From Bactericera cockerelli (lineage: Eukaryota > Arthropoda > Insecta > Hemiptera > Triozidae), in the NCBI GenBank assembly GCA_024516035.1, contig CM044961.1, positions 2,106,020 to 2,170,019 of the forward strand: a stretch of DNA of 64,000 nt, read 5' to 3'. Position 1 is the first letter of the stretch, and each line of letters starts with the position of its first letter. Below the pieces are notes generated by a model. It had not been told where the DNA came from and made no database searches. It worked only from the letters and a program-made list of their open reading frames with translations. A program made the translations under genes and the position numbers. Positions 20,744-31,929 of this stretch are shown piece by piece.

Positions 20744-21580
20744 GTGGTCCATTTTAAGCGGGGCCACGTTATTTTCTCTTATTTTTCTCTCCGTTATTTT
20801 GCTCAACTGGCTGTGATTTTATTTAATAATAAAATCAAAAAAAAAAACGAGTTAAAGGTCATTCCAAAACACTTATAATTTGTGCAAGCTGCCCGAAATG
20901 CGGGGCCCCCAAAACCGCGGGGAACTTGGCATCTACCAAATCCGCCATATGGTCAGGTAATCCGTTTGTGTCCATGTGGTTGATCATTGTTGATTCGAGG
21001 AGTAGAAAGTAATAGGCGCGCTTTTCTTTCAATGTATGTACTTTGCTGTGAGTGTGTATTTTTTCCCTTTTATTTCTTCTTCTTCTTACTCATTATCTAA
21101 AAATACCTAGTGCAAGCTTTTAAAAAACTCATAATACCTAGCGTAAGCTTTTTAAAAAACTCATAATATCTAGTGTAAGCTACTCAAGCGCGGGGCCCTC
21201 GGCATCGGCCAAATCCGCCATACGGGTATTCTGACACTGTTTGCAATTATGTTTCAATAAATTATAACCTAGCTCTGATATTCAAGAAAATTCAAAATTT
21301 TGGACAAAAAAGTGAAAAAATTAAGGTATACTACTAGCCGATACAGAATTTTTTGTAGAATTATTAATGTAGAAAAAGCGGTGTTCTACCACATAAAATA
21401 AATTTAAAGAAAATCGTTTAAGCAGTTGTGGAGATACAAGAGATTTAGTATAAAATCTCGAAATTGCCAAGTGTATAGAATGTGAACCCATCTAGAGGAA
21501 GTATTGTGTTCATAATTGGCAGTGTATTTTATCATGGGGAGGTATTCATTTGCAATTGTTGTTTTGTTAACGTAGACAAG
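20744..21580. other. non-coding sequence with short tandem repeats
   Basis: No supported gene. About three copies of a 35-40 bp unit containing AATACCTAGYGYAAGCTTTT lie at 21095-21185. GC-rich pieces GGGGCCCCCAAAACCGCGG (about 20901) and GCGGGGCCCTCGGCATCGG (about 21190), each followed by AAATCCGCCATA, flank them. Confidence 0.5.
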
Positions 21581-21584
21581 TCAC

Positions 21585-21721
21585 AACGTTGCTCAACGAA
21601 CTTAAAACACTTGGTGTCTGGTACATTTCCATTGTTTTTCTATTTGAAATCGTCAGAACAGAAGACATTCGGCATTCGACCAGCACTTGTTTATACCTAA
21701 CATAAGGCCAACGCTGCTGCA
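21585..21721 (+). promoter_or_regulatory. gene B upstream block shared with the effector family
   Basis: AACGAACTTAAAACACTTGGTGTCTGGTACATTTCC at about 21594-21630 closely matches the corresponding block upstream of gene D (AATGAACTCAAAACATCTGGTGTCTGGTAGTTTC). A TTTATACC near 21690-21697 may serve as a weak TATA element about 25-30 bp before the ATG. Sharing of non-coding sequence upstream of several family members points to common regulation or recent duplication. Confidence 0.55.
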
Positions 21722-23438
21722 ATGGGAAAACGTTCCATTCTTTTGACAGCCTCTCTAGCTGCTTTCATAATAGCAGGTGAGATTCTTGTTTTGTTTTCGT
21801 AAAATTGTTTTCTAACCATCCCAGAAATCTTGCAATTTTTTTTTTTTTTTTCATCATTCTGATATTTTTATTTCTCTCTGAATAGCCAACATTGAAGCAG
21901 CTTTTGCGGGTCCGGATTAATCTTCCGCGGGGCCCGTTGCGGTAAACCTCCTCCCTCCTCTCTTTCCCATCAACACTTATTTGAAGTTATTAGGAGAAAA
22001 TGTCTTGGAATTGAATTACGAGTAATCTTATTTTATTTGCAACTCTTGCACCATCCAACATTGAGTTTTCAAAAGAGAAAAGAAATAAAAATAATATTTT
22101 CTGACCATCCCTTAAAAGCGTCAAAAGAACGCTTCAAAGGTCATAGGAGAATGAAGGCCTCGCTCAAAAAACAAGCTATCTGCATTTTTCAAAATTGTTG
22201 GGGAATCGAAAAAAAAAAAAACGTTTATGAATTTCAAGCTATCTGTCATATGGTCCGATTTTGTACACTTATAACTATCGGAGAGCCAGCGGCTCTTCAC
22301 CAATAAAGCAGCATATTTTTTGACCCCGAAACTGTCGATAACGTGATTTCGAAAAAAAAACAAAAAAAAATCTCGTTTTTTCAGGAAGGTCCTCAAATTG
22401 TCTTGGTAAACAATCACACTATAATACGTCTTAGGCTTTCTAATGGGACTTTCATAGTCCTAATAAGGCAGTATAAATAAGGCAATATTATTATTATAGA
22501 CTAAATGGTACTGGATCTACCCTGCAAACATTTGCTTCTGGTCATGGGACAGCGTCTTTTTTGAACTTGGGACTTGAACCACCGACCTCCAGGTTAGTTC
22601 GCCGCACTATCAATCAAGCTACTGAGGCCGATTACTAAATATGTAATTATCATACTTTGGAACTTCAGGTTACAAGTCCGGTGCCTTTTTGATAGTGCTC
22701 CTGGTCGACCTGTACATGTATCTAATAATAAATGTATTATGTTCCATAGTTAACGGGCAAAACAATTGGCAAGATGAGGAGGACACAGCTGGCCTGGACT
22801 TGAATCTCAGACTCCGGCCACCCGGTCAGCCACCACCACAACCAGCGAGAATGAGAGCTACGCAACCACAAACACCACAGCCACAACCACCAATAATTAG
22901 ATTTCCACAAACAGCACAGCCACAACCACCAATAATTAGATTTCCACAAACAGCACAGCCACAACCACCAATAATTAGACTTCCACAAACAGCACAGCCA
23001 CAAGAACCAAGATTTGTATCTCCACAAATTCCACAGCCACCAAAAAGTTCAGGTCCGAAACGCCTCGGAACTGCAGAGAGACGCGCCGCTCGAAGATTTA
23101 GTTCCTTACCAAAGACACACGCAGGCGAAGGACCAAGTTACTCAAGCAGTAGTGCGGGACAGGATCAAAAGACGTTGCGCCAATCTAATAGACAGAAATT
23201 CTTCACCGAAAACGAATTCGATGTACCACCAGAGCGAGAGATGCCGGGTGAGCCTCGTCCTGCTCGTCGCTCAAAGCCTGTGCACATTCTGACGCCAAAT
23301 GGTCAGTACTTGTACGGTAATCAGGACAACCCAAATCCTACTCCTGTTCCTTTTGTTCAAGAAGGTAGTTATATGGTGTTTAGTCGCGAGCTACTGGATC
23401 GCTACGGTAATAACAATATCACTCGTAATAATATGTAA
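21722..23438 (+). CDS. gene B: two-exon secreted EAR-motif effector candidate (247 aa)
   Basis: Exon 1 is 21722-21776 (signal peptide MGKRSILLTASLAAFIIA; phase-1 donor GTGAG). Exon 2 is 22750-23438, after a TAG acceptor, and runs to TAA. The mature protein begins VNGQNNWQDEEDTAG and then LDLNLRLRPP at residues 34-42, an essentially canonical plant EAR motif (both LxLxL and DLN). Next come three 13-residue repeats (PQTAQPQPPIIRF type) from a 39-bp minisatellite, basic patches RRAARRFSS and RPARRSKP that could direct nuclear import, and the C-terminal module LTPNGQYLYG...PVPFVQEGSYMVF. There are no cysteines after the signal peptide. Genes A and E split this region into two exons; here it is continuous. 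The predicted role, secretion into plant tissue and recruitment of TOPLESS-type corepressors, is inference from the motif combination. Confidence 0.78.
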
Positions 23439-24243
23439 TATTGAGAAAAAAGACTTCCAGTTTGTAACTATTGAAAATTAAATAAAAATATTTTATGTAT
23501 CTATCTATTTATATTTCTATCTATCTATCTATATTCTACATATTATATTATCTATTTATATCTCTATCCATCTATATTCTACATATTATATTAAAGTGGT
23601 GTTTTTCAACTTTATAGTTATACATAATATTATACACCAATCTATATCTATTTAAAATACTTCCAGTTTATCTACATAAATTATTTGGAAATAAAAATTA
23701 ATCTTTACTTTGAAAAAAAGTACCAAGTGTTCTCGATTTATGTCTACAGGATGTTTCAATTCTATGGTAATATATGAGTGGGGGTTTTACATGATAAAAC
23801 AAACATTTTTTTCTTTAACCATTAACCGGAACCATCAACCGTGCAAGCCTCAATAATGAAGGCACAAGAAATGACTGTCAAACCCATAACTCATGCACAA
23901 AATAAAGACAAACCCAATCTGTAGTAGTAGGTGAGTATAGGGGACATACAGGGGCGAGCTTGACGTTCGCAGAGCACATGGTGACCCTGTGTATGGGCGT
24001 TGTGTTCTTTTGCACAAACAGCCCACTTGAAATCGATATTTAAATGGTGTCCTGACCATCGTTCCAGAAATTACTCTCATAATCCCCAAATCTCCCTTTT
24101 AGCTGTCACCGAACGCACGCTGGTTGGTTAATTTGAAGGCAATAACCGATCAGAGTGCTGTGTGAGGATTGAAAGAAAATTTCGAAGATTTTGACAGTGG
24201 AGAGTATTTCTGAAACAGGTCACTGAGCTAAAAATCTAGTAGT
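23439..24243. other. non-coding sequence with TCTA microsatellite
   Basis: Directly after gene B is a (TCTA)n-like microsatellite at about 23497-23575 with AATAAA (23481-23486) as a likely polyadenylation signal for gene B. No supported gene in the remainder. Confidence 0.5.
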
Positions 24244-24633
24244 ATAATTGAATGGGTGAGTAGAAGAACCAGGAATGTCAAAAATCGACTTTTCAGGAAA
24301 GCGAAAATAAGATTTGTCTTATTTTTGCTTTCCTGATGCTAATGAGTATAATAAAATTAAATTTTACATTCCTTGTTATTCGACAAGATTCTCACAACTA
24401 GGTACTAATACCACTAGCAAAAGTGGTCAGTGATTTTGTTACAATCCTTGTTTTACATCAGATTTTTTTTCCGCTTCCCCCACTTTAAAATCGAAAAAAA
24501 ATATACTTTTAAGGGGTATTTCTCCTTCATATTCACAGAGATGATAGAAAAGAGTACATTCCTTCTAATTCTACAAAGAAAAAAAAATCGATTTTTGACA
24601 TTCCTGGTTCTTCTACTCACCCATTCAATTATT
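24244..24633. repeat. 390-bp foldback element / MITE
   Basis: The left end ATAATTGAATGGGTGAGTAG, running on through AAGAACCAGGAATGTCAAAAATCGA, has its inverted copy at 24589-24633 (TCGATTTTTGACATTCC ... CACCCATTCAATTAT). A second short hairpin, AGGAAAGCGAAAATAAG with its inverted partner, lies inside at about 24296-24335. No ORF of note. Confidence 0.75.
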
Positions 24634-25234
24634 TAACATAATGATGTTGGTAAGGTCATTACCGGTGATTAGAATCTAGATTTGCTACTTTCGAAAACTT
24701 ATGCGAGTTGCATTGTAGCCAAAAATTACAAAGTTTGATTCCCAAAGTTGGCGCTCCTTAAAGTTTTTGCATAATTATGTACTCGTAACTTATAATAGTT
24801 GTACCTCTTTTTACAAACCTTTATTGAAGTGATTCATATTGCGCCTTGTATAACAAAAAAACAGTAACGTTACTTTTGTGCATCCGCTACAATTTATTTG
24901 GCAAGTTTTTCATTTTTATCCAACACAATCTATACAATGTGCCAACAAAGTTGCAGCCCTGGAGGCTCAAAATATGGCTTTTTTTAAAAAATATATATTG
25001 AAAATGGAATTTGAACTGTACATTAGTGGGCTCGATTTCTATGAACTTTTGGAAATTTCACAAGCGACTCTACCAATTACTTTTATGACAGAATTCTAAA
25101 TGTGGAGATTTTACCTATGATTTTGGCGGGGTTTTGCTCTCGATTATTTTTTGACATTTTCAAAGCTACCCGTGTATACCTGCCTTAAGATTATGTTTGA
25201 AAGAATAAAAGAAATCCTACGTGCCAATCTACAC

Positions 25235-25452
25235 ATGCAGAAATCGATCAGCACAACTGCACACAAGCTAAAGTCAATCAGCACAACTGTACACAAGCTT
25301 AAGTCAATCAGCACAACTGTACACAAGCTAAAGTCAATCAGCACAACTGTACACAAGCTTAAGTCAATCAGCACAACTGTACACAAGCTTAAGTAAATCA
25401 GCACAAATGTACACAAGCTAAAGTCAATCAGCACAACGGTACACAAGCTGAA
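25235..25452 (+). repeat. 30-bp minisatellite (7 copies)
   Basis: Unit AAGTCAATCAGCACAACTGT followed by ACACAAGCTA or ACACAAGCTT, repeated about seven times with few changes. Being a multiple of three it is open on both strands (ten-residue repeats such as KSISTTVHKL). No splice or start context ties it to a gene, so it is listed as a repeat only. Confidence 0.8.
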
Positions 25453-25844
25453 GTTAATGTCAATAATGAGAAGTAGGTTGTTGGAGGACTTGGGCCCATG
25501 CGAAATTGCAACCTATCAGTATAATACGACAAGACAAGATGTTTAGAATTTCTTTAGTCTGATAGATATCAAAAACACTTGCGCCGACATTTATGTACGT
25601 ATACTAACAACCAAATGGTTTTAGTGAAAACAACATTTAATTTTCCTTCACGCGTACAACTCGTGAAATGTCTGTAAAATATAGTAATAAATTGTAATTA
25701 GTATGAAGTTTTATCATGGAACCAAAAAGCCTACATTTTACATCAGCTGTAGAAAAAAACGTTCAGCTGTTTTTAAAACGGGAAAAACTCAGATAAACCT
25801 AATTATAGCTATACGATTCCAAGAAAATGGAGGGTAAAACCCGT

Positions 25845-26010
25845 TCCTAAATAACTCCTAAATAAAAACTCATAAACAGGACATTAAAACCAAACAGAAG
25901 CAATGGACATGAAAGGAGCCTATAGACATCGAATCTGGGCGTCCATATAATCCTGTCACCACCGTAATAAAGGTATATATGAGCCTATCTCACGGACACG
26001 GAATTATTAT
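25845..26010 (+). repeat. SINE tail fragment (family D)
   Basis: Shares CAATGGACATGAAAGGAGCC, ATCTGGGCGTCCATATAA and TCTCACGGACACGGAATT with 36090-36215. Those are the tail of a longer SINE copy at about 35915-36220. Confidence 0.6.
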
Positions 26011-26021
26011 ATTATATCGAG

Positions 26022-26156
26022 TCACGTCAATGCTCAAGCCTAATGAGCCAAAACATCTGTTTGGGAGTTTCTATTGCGTTCTAGAAAAACTTATATACGG
26101 CAACACTTCTCTACACTCAAGCAGAACTAGCCTCATACACATCCACCGCTGAAGCA
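26022..26156 (+). promoter_or_regulatory. gene C promoter block shared with gene D
   Basis: GCTCAAGCCTAATGAGCCAAAACATCTG and TTTCTATTGCGTTCTAGAAA followed by AACTTATATACGG are almost identical in sequence and order to the block upstream of gene D (GCTCAAGCCTAATGAACTC..., TTTCTATTGCGTTCTATAAA...). The ACTTATATA is a plausible TATA box about 60 bp before the ATG. A leader ending CACATCCACCGCTGAAGCA is similar to that of gene E (CACATCCACGCTGCAGAA). Confidence 0.65.
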
Positions 26157-26523
26157 ATGGGAGAACTTTCTATAGTTTTGATAGCCTCTCTAGTCGTCCT
26201 CATAATAGCAGGTAAGAATTCTTCATCAATATGTCATCCAAATTGAAGCACACATTATTTGAATTCACAGTTTCTGGATTCTCAGCTGCTGTAGCACTCA
26301 ACTAACTTTTTTATTATTTAACATATGGATTTTTATTTTGAAATTGAAATAATGTACAAGACCTTGATATTGCCAGTTGTTTTATATGGAGCAGAGACAT
26401 GGGTAATGACCAAAGCCACCGAGAGAAGATTATATGTATGTATTTGAGAATAATGTGAATGGAGGAGAAGAACACACTGAAGAAAGACGAATCGTTGAAT
26501 GAAATATATTATATCGTTTGAAT

Positions 26524-26556
<33 letters not shown>

Positions 26557-29532
26557 AGATATTGTGGCCACAATAAAGCTTCGACGACTTCAATGGTATG
26601 GCCATTTTATGCGTGGAAGCAACGCACTGGCAAGAGATATTTTATTAGAAGAAAGTGAGGGCAGGAGAATGACAGGCCGGCCCAGGTTAAGATGGATTGA
26701 CTCAATCAAGAAGGATATGCAAGTACTGGGATGTGGAGATAATGATTGGGAGGACCGTTACATATGGAGGCAGAGGATTGGCGAGGCAATGGATCGCCTG
26801 CGGTTCGCGATGCCACGGCAGTAATTAGTACTTATATGGCTATGTACGAGTTCGGTGCGAATTTTTTAAAAAAATGTTTGAGTTGGATCCGTCCTAAGAA
26901 CGGTCATGTATGAATTTGGTCCGATTGAAAAAAGGTCATGTTTTTAATTTTAACTTTTAAATATAGTTTTTAGACATAAGACATAATATAGGTACGAAAA
27001 TGTTTGTAAAAGTTAGTACTGGGTACGCTTGTTTCAATCTCTATATATAAAACAGAAAAAAGGACTACCTACCTACCTACCTACCTACCTATGTTTGTTT
27101 GTTTGTCCGGAGTTGTTTAGCCAAAACGGTAAGAGATAGCGAAAAATGTCGCAGAATTGACCCCCCCAAAACCATTATCGCTTTGTCCAGAAAAATTATA
27201 AAAAGTTCAAAAAGGCATTGCTGTCCAGCAGTACGGCCATGCCTTAGTAAATTTGAAATTTAGTCCCGTTGCAAAGCACGGGCAAACGGCTAGTGTATAA
27301 ATAAAATTAAAAATTGGAGTACACATTATTTGAACTTACAGCCTTTGAATTCTGAGCACCGAAAATAATGCGACCCCGCCGGTATTCGAACCCGGGTCAC
27401 CTGGGATGCAAGCCGAGCATGCCACCGCTAGGCCAAGGTGACTACTCATCTTAATCTATGAGTGCACCATCTCAAATCAGTTTAATTTTAGATGCTGAAC
27501 ACCATGATAATATTGGTTTTTCATTTTACTTAATTTTTTTGATCTCTAGTAAGGGGACCCAAAAAGTTCAATATAAAAAACCATACTATCGTTGTGTTCA
27601 GCATTTAAAATTAGACTGGTTTTATATGCCGCACTCATATAAGATGGAAAAAATCTCACACTCTCAACAGGGTGTGAAACTGGGTGTAACAAAAATTACA
27701 AGTAAGAATTTGTTTGAACTTAAAATATTGTGCAGATTCCAAAAATGTCATAAAAATAGAGGTTATTATTTTAAATTCCATAGTCGACCCTAAAGGGGTC
27801 ATCTGATAAATCAGAAGGGATTTCAAACAACTGTAACAACTGTAAAAAAAATTAGAATACAATTTTTTTGTATTCAAAAAGCTTAGAGAATGTACTTTTT
27901 TTAAAATAATTCTCTACTTTTTCTTTTTGTTTATAACACAAACAAAACAATTACTGACAATGGTAAAAAGAAAGAAAGACAAAAAAAGGGACAGACGGAC
28001 GCACGGACCAATGGCCGAAAACAACTTTTTAGGTATTCTGATGCTACTATGATTCGTCCAGAAAAACTGGGTAGGTCAAATTTTTGACGAATACAATACT
28101 TTCCTTATTATAGGATAAGGAAAGTGATGACATCACTCGTATGAGTCATATGTCATTTTCTGTTACTTGTTTGTATGTCCCACAGCTGAACACCGCGACA
28201 AAAGGCAGCGTTTTGATTTGAATCAGGATCCCGATGAAACAGAAGAAACCGCACAACCGCCCCAACCTCCAAGACCCACACAACATTCGCGACCCTCAGG
28301 ATGGCGGCAATCAGCACAACCTTCGCGAACCTCACGATCCCCGCCATCAGCACAACCTTCGCGATCCTCCCGATCCCCGCCATCAGCACAGCCTCCACAA
28401 CCCGCACAGCCTCCACAACCCGCACAGCCCCAGCCTGGACCTTCTTCAGCTGATATATTCAGAGAGGAACAGCGGCACATTGATTTTAAAAGAAGATGGA
28501 AAAATGTTGCTCGCTATTATTCCAATTTGGGGTATGTTGTACGTTAGAGCCAAATAATTGACTTTTTGTAGGATTTTGTTCATATGAGAAAAGCCCTTTT
28601 CTGCACGGCGCGCCATACCTTGCCTCTCACAAGTCATAACTTTTGAACGGTTAAAGCTACAGAGCTGAATTTTCTTATATATGTATATAAGGTAATCGAA
28701 ACCACCCACCCATTATCTTCTTTTTAAAAAAAACGACCTGAGCGACGACCTTGAAGCCAAAAGTTGGTCCTCCAACTGTTTGACCTTTCTTGCCCAACGC
28801 CCGACCCTCACACTTCTCATAGAGGAGGAAATGTCTGTTACAAGTACATGAAACCTTGCTATGTTAGTCAAGTGGTTAACGCGCTAGTCTGGTAATTAAA
28901 TTAGAGTAGGCATCCGTTGGTTCAAATCCCACCCAGTGCATGAATTTTTACTATATAATTTGAGTTTGTGACCACATAATAATAATAATAATAATCTGAG
29001 GGTTAGGTGGTAGAAAATGCTTCGGTCATCTGGTGGTTATCTTCTACTAAGGAGTGTTATTATTATGAAATTTCAAATTTGACTCTTCGTTTCTGATCTG
29101 ACCCTTTGACTACTCTCCAGGCCAGACCAGGGTAGCTAGTGCAGTAGAGATGGGAGAAAACAGTTCCGTGAAGTAACATGGCTCATACTGGCTCTCTCAC
29201 TGAGATGAACCGGTTAAGTGAGATGGCTCACTTGGTTCACATAATTATCAGTGATATCCCACATGGGTTAGTTGGCTCAATGAGCTCCTTCCCTTCATCT
29301 CCTTTATTTTAACAATAATTTGAATTGTGACACTATTTTGTTTGTTTTTCCTCATTCTATCTCTCTCTCGAGGGAGAAAGAGAGAGCACATTTTGTGTCT
29401 ATTTTTCTTTAATCTCTGTCTCTCTCTGCCTCTATGAAAAAAAATTTAGGGGCTGTGTTGCTATTGTATTGATTATGTAATTTGAATGACCTTTTTACTT
29501 TCAGAAAACCAAACGACACGGCCCAGGGGTGA
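26157..29532 (+). CDS. gene C: three-exon secreted EAR-motif effector candidate, truncated last exon
   Basis: Exon 1 is 26157-26211 (MGELSIVLIASLVVLIIA, phase-1 donor GTAAG). Exon 2 is 28186-28531, between TGTCCCACAG and a GTATGT donor in phase 2. Exon 3 starts at 29505 after TTACTTTCAG. The mature protein starts AEHRDKRQRFDLNQDPDE: DLNQDP at 29-34 fits the DLNxxP form of the plant EAR motif exactly. It continues with Pro/Ser/Gln-rich repeats (SRSPPSAQP, PPQPAQ) and a basic amphipathic segment HIDFKRRWKNVARYYSN. Exon 3 opens KPND like gene A's, but after about five codons it runs into a dispersed repeat (also at 59105) and stops at 29530-29532, removing the C-terminal module. The predicted product is 142 aa. 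Intron 1 contains an RTE fragment and a Helitron. It may be a shortened functional gene or a recent pseudogene. Confidence 0.7.
26335..26823 (+). pseudogene. 3' fragment of an RTE-type retrotransposon
   Basis: Reads LPVVLYGAETWVMTKATERRL at about 26365-26430 and, after stops and an A-run (26524-26550), LRRLQWYGHFMRGSNALARD and GRRMTGRPRLRWIDSIKKD up to the stop at 26822. These are the thumb and C-terminal regions of RTE-like pol proteins (compare KWAGHIMRM in the 2.9-4.9 kb element). It lies inside intron 1 of gene C. Confidence 0.75.
27038..27293 (+). mobile_element. non-autonomous Helitron-like element
   Basis: Begins TCTCTATATATAAAACAG, the usual 5' TC terminus. It contains a (CCTA)n/(TTTG)n microsatellite at about 27065-27110 and ends with a CCCGTTGCAAAGCACGGG hairpin followed closely by CTAG at 27290-27293. 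The TC start, the terminal hairpin and the CTAG end are the structural marks of Helitrons. No Rep/helicase ORF. It lies in intron 1 of gene C. Confidence 0.7.
27300..28185. other. gene C intron 1, distal part
   Basis: Contains a diverged duplicate (about 27305-27360) of the sequence just after exon 1 (AAATTGRAGYACACATTATT region, 26240-26270), an antisense tRNA-like SINE at about 27355-27450 (GTATTCGAACCCGGGTCACC), and AT-rich filler. The 111-residue frame at 27458-27793 shows no recognisable motif and is not called. Confidence 0.5.
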
Positions 29533-29690
29533 AGAACGCCTATACGAAAAATAGACGGCGCGGCAGAGTGTAAGGTAACGGAAAACATAGTTCCCATGCA
29601 TTTCATGTACTTTCAGCTAGCGAAAAGTTCAACATGAATTTTAAAAATTGCAGAAATGGACTCTACGTTTTTTTTTTTTTTTTTTTTTTT
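29517..29690 (+). repeat. dispersed repeat interrupting gene C exon 3
   Basis: From about 29517, GTGAAGAACGCCTATAC, GGCAGAGTGTAA and AACATAGTTCCCATGCATTT match a second copy at 59101-59280. The 59-kb copy starts with the palindrome ACACCTCGGCCGAGGTGT. The element ends in a long T-run at about 29670-29692. Its boundary falls a few codons into gene C's third exon. Confidence 0.7.
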
Positions 29691-29739
29691 TTAAGATGAG
29701 TGTTTCACCGCCTTTTTTTTATTTCGTAGCCATGGAACA

Positions 29740-29850
29740 GGAGCTACTGTAGAGGCTTGTGGTCTGTGTTGTAGTCTGCCCATCCCGTAGTATGCCTCCC
29801 CTCTGATGGGCGAGAAGTGACACAATACTTCCTATTTAGGTGCTGGGTCA
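29740..29850. repeat. dispersed repeat, copy 1
   Basis: GTCTGTGTTGTAGTCTGCCC, ATCCCGTAGTATGCCTCCCC and GAGAAGTGACACAATACTTCC recur at about 39020-39122 next to exon 2 of gene E. Family unknown. Confidence 0.6.
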
Positions 29851-29949
29851 AATGGGCCGCTCAGGCCATTTAGGCCGCTCTTTTTTTTTTGGTTTTAACA
29901 TCATTTTCAACTGCTTTTTCTTATCACGACAGCGTTCTACCCTCCATTC

Positions 29950-30785
29950 GCTGTAACTCAAAAACAGATACTCAAATTAACCTCATCCAGTCTGAAAGTA
30001 TAAAGGAAAAACTAGCATCACGAGGATTCGAATTTAAATGGTCACCCATCCAAGCCCTAGCCCCGCTGGAAGTTGGTTAACCTCAGTGACAGAAGGAGAA
30101 TTTGTGCTTTCAACGTGCCTTTGAGCTTTACATTAGATGTGGGGGCTTTATCCGGTACACCGGGTGGCAGCCTTGCAGGCAACTTGGGCAAGTGAAGAAT
30201 AATACAATGACGTGCAGTTTCAAATGAAAGGTGTTCAGCTTATTGCAAATGTATTTATCATTAACGAATTTATAGACTGGCAGGAGGCCCACTTTGGGGA
30301 CCCGGGGGTCTTTATTAAAATATAAACTGAGCGTAGCTAAATGATATACATATTGCTAAAACGTTTTGTCATAAATTAAATCATTAATAAAATATTTGGA
30401 ATGTAAGCCAAACCTATAGTTGCACATTTTTCCAGCTTATTTATTTTTGTTATTCACAATTTTGTTATGATGAATGAACCTACATTTTCGTACAAAAAGT
30501 ACTGATATCCCCACAAATAATTATATCGCTTTCAACTGGTTAGTCATAATAATAAATATCACGACGGGGAATTTACCCTCAATTTTTGGAATTCACAAAT
30601 CAGCTACTCAAATTAACCTCACCCAGCCTGAGTGGGACTGGTATAGTAGCCAGCATAACGAGGGTTCGATTTGAACACCCACACAGTCCCACACCCATCG
30701 TTCCAAGCTCTAACCTCGCTGGACGTTGCTGAATTTCAGTGGCAGTACGAAAACTGGTGTATTCAATGTGCCATCAAATGCTGGT
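29950..30785 (-). repeat. two degenerate 5S-related SINE copies
   Basis: Two tandemly placed copies (about 29950-30130 and 30590-30785). Both contain CTCAAATTAACCTCAYCCAG and CTNGCYCCGCTGGAAGTTG / CTCGCTGGACGTTGCTGAAT. They are diverged versions of the 43.75-43.9 kb element whose minus strand resembles 5S rRNA. Confidence 0.5.
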
Positions 30786-31147
30786 TAATAGGTATACCTA
30801 CATAATTATTATGTATAATAAATACTGCATGAATTGACAATTCTCATTCATATTGGCACTTGCCTTATGTTTGTAATACTAATAAGTCTGATGTAAAATT
30901 CGAACATCTAATATAAAGCTTGGAGGTCATAATATTTTATTATTTTTTGGTAACAGGAGAAATAAAAGGTCATAATATGAATAAAATTTATGCATTGATA
31001 GTGGGGTTGTCGTGTAACCACGTTACCTGCACAACAGTTTAGCGCCCCGGCCCCTGACTACTCAATCACCTATGTATGAGTCTAATGTGTCAAAGCCAGC
31101 CAGGAGAGCCAGTGTCTATGGCACGTAGTACACCATTCTCGTATGAT

Positions 31148-31380
31148 AAAACTACCGGGCTGTCGCCCGCTTTGCGGACCGAGGCATAGCCGTGAAAGCA
31201 AAAAATCCTTTTTCACCAATGGCAGGTGTTGTAGTGGGAATTTCGAAAAATCCCGTCTTATTGCACATCTAGACTATAAGACAAAGCTACCTACCAAATT
31301 TCAGCTTCCTAGGACTTACCAGTTCGGAGAAACAGTGATGAATCAGTGAGTGAGTGAAACTCTCTTTTATAAGTATAGAT
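31148..31380 (-). mobile_element. Helitron-like non-autonomous element
   Basis: On the minus strand this starts TCTATACTTATAAAAGAGAG followed by a TTTCACTCACTCACTGATTC segment and ends with CCGCAAAGCGGGCGACAGCC then CGGTAG. The TC start and GC-rich terminal hairpin suggest a Helitron relative. The CTAG terminus is not clear. Confidence 0.45.
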
Positions 31381-31489
31381 AATAACAACTCTCTATTGAC
31401 AAGCATAATATTATGTACAAAGGGCGTAATTATTGCCTGAGGCAATCTCTGCTATTAAACCCATATGATCACTGAAGGCAATGTCTAGC

Positions 31490-31665
31490 GAGGAGAAGAT
31501 TTGGTGCATGTGTAACAGCCAGGATTAAACCTTCGTGGAACAAGCTATTTCCGGCCCAGCACAGGCTGGTTGAGGCTAATGTGGCGTTTCATGCGAGCGG
31601 AGTATAAAACGCCGTCTTGAATGACCTCGAACTGATGTTTAAGGACGTTTATACATTATATACAA
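31490..31665 (+). repeat. SINE (family D)
   Basis: Contains TTTCCGGCCCAGCACAGGCT and GGTTGAGGCTAATGTGG, the core shared with copies at 35915-36220 and, in inverted form, with the 5S-related SINE at 43755-43800. The common core suggests a conserved SINE domain. Confidence 0.55.
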
Positions 31666-31929
31666 TTATGTATATTGTATATGTATCATAATAATAATTT
31701 ATTATTCTTATAAAGAATAAATAAATAAATATTTACAATATCTCCTGATATTTTCAGAAGTTTGTCTAAAATATACATGTCTATGATAATATACTCTTAT
31801 GAAATCCTGCATTTATTTAGTGTTTTCATTTCTTACCGTATGATAGGATAAGGCAATTGAAACTTAGAGACAACAATTATGTTTTGGTTCTTAAGACACA
31901 AAAATCCAGAAGTACATGTCTATGCGCTT

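Noticed and set aside
22737..23027. Minus-strand Trp/Leu/Cys-repeat ORF opposite gene B
   Set aside because: Antisense shadow of the 39-bp Pro/Gln-coding repeat.
25144..25446. Repeat proteins on both strands (KSISTTVHKL; SLCTVVLID)
   Set aside because: Produced by a 30-bp minisatellite with a period divisible by three. No splice sites or family similarity tie it to a gene.
27458..27793. 111-residue frame in gene C intron 1
   Set aside because: No recognisable domain, no splice support, AT-rich filler beside repeats.
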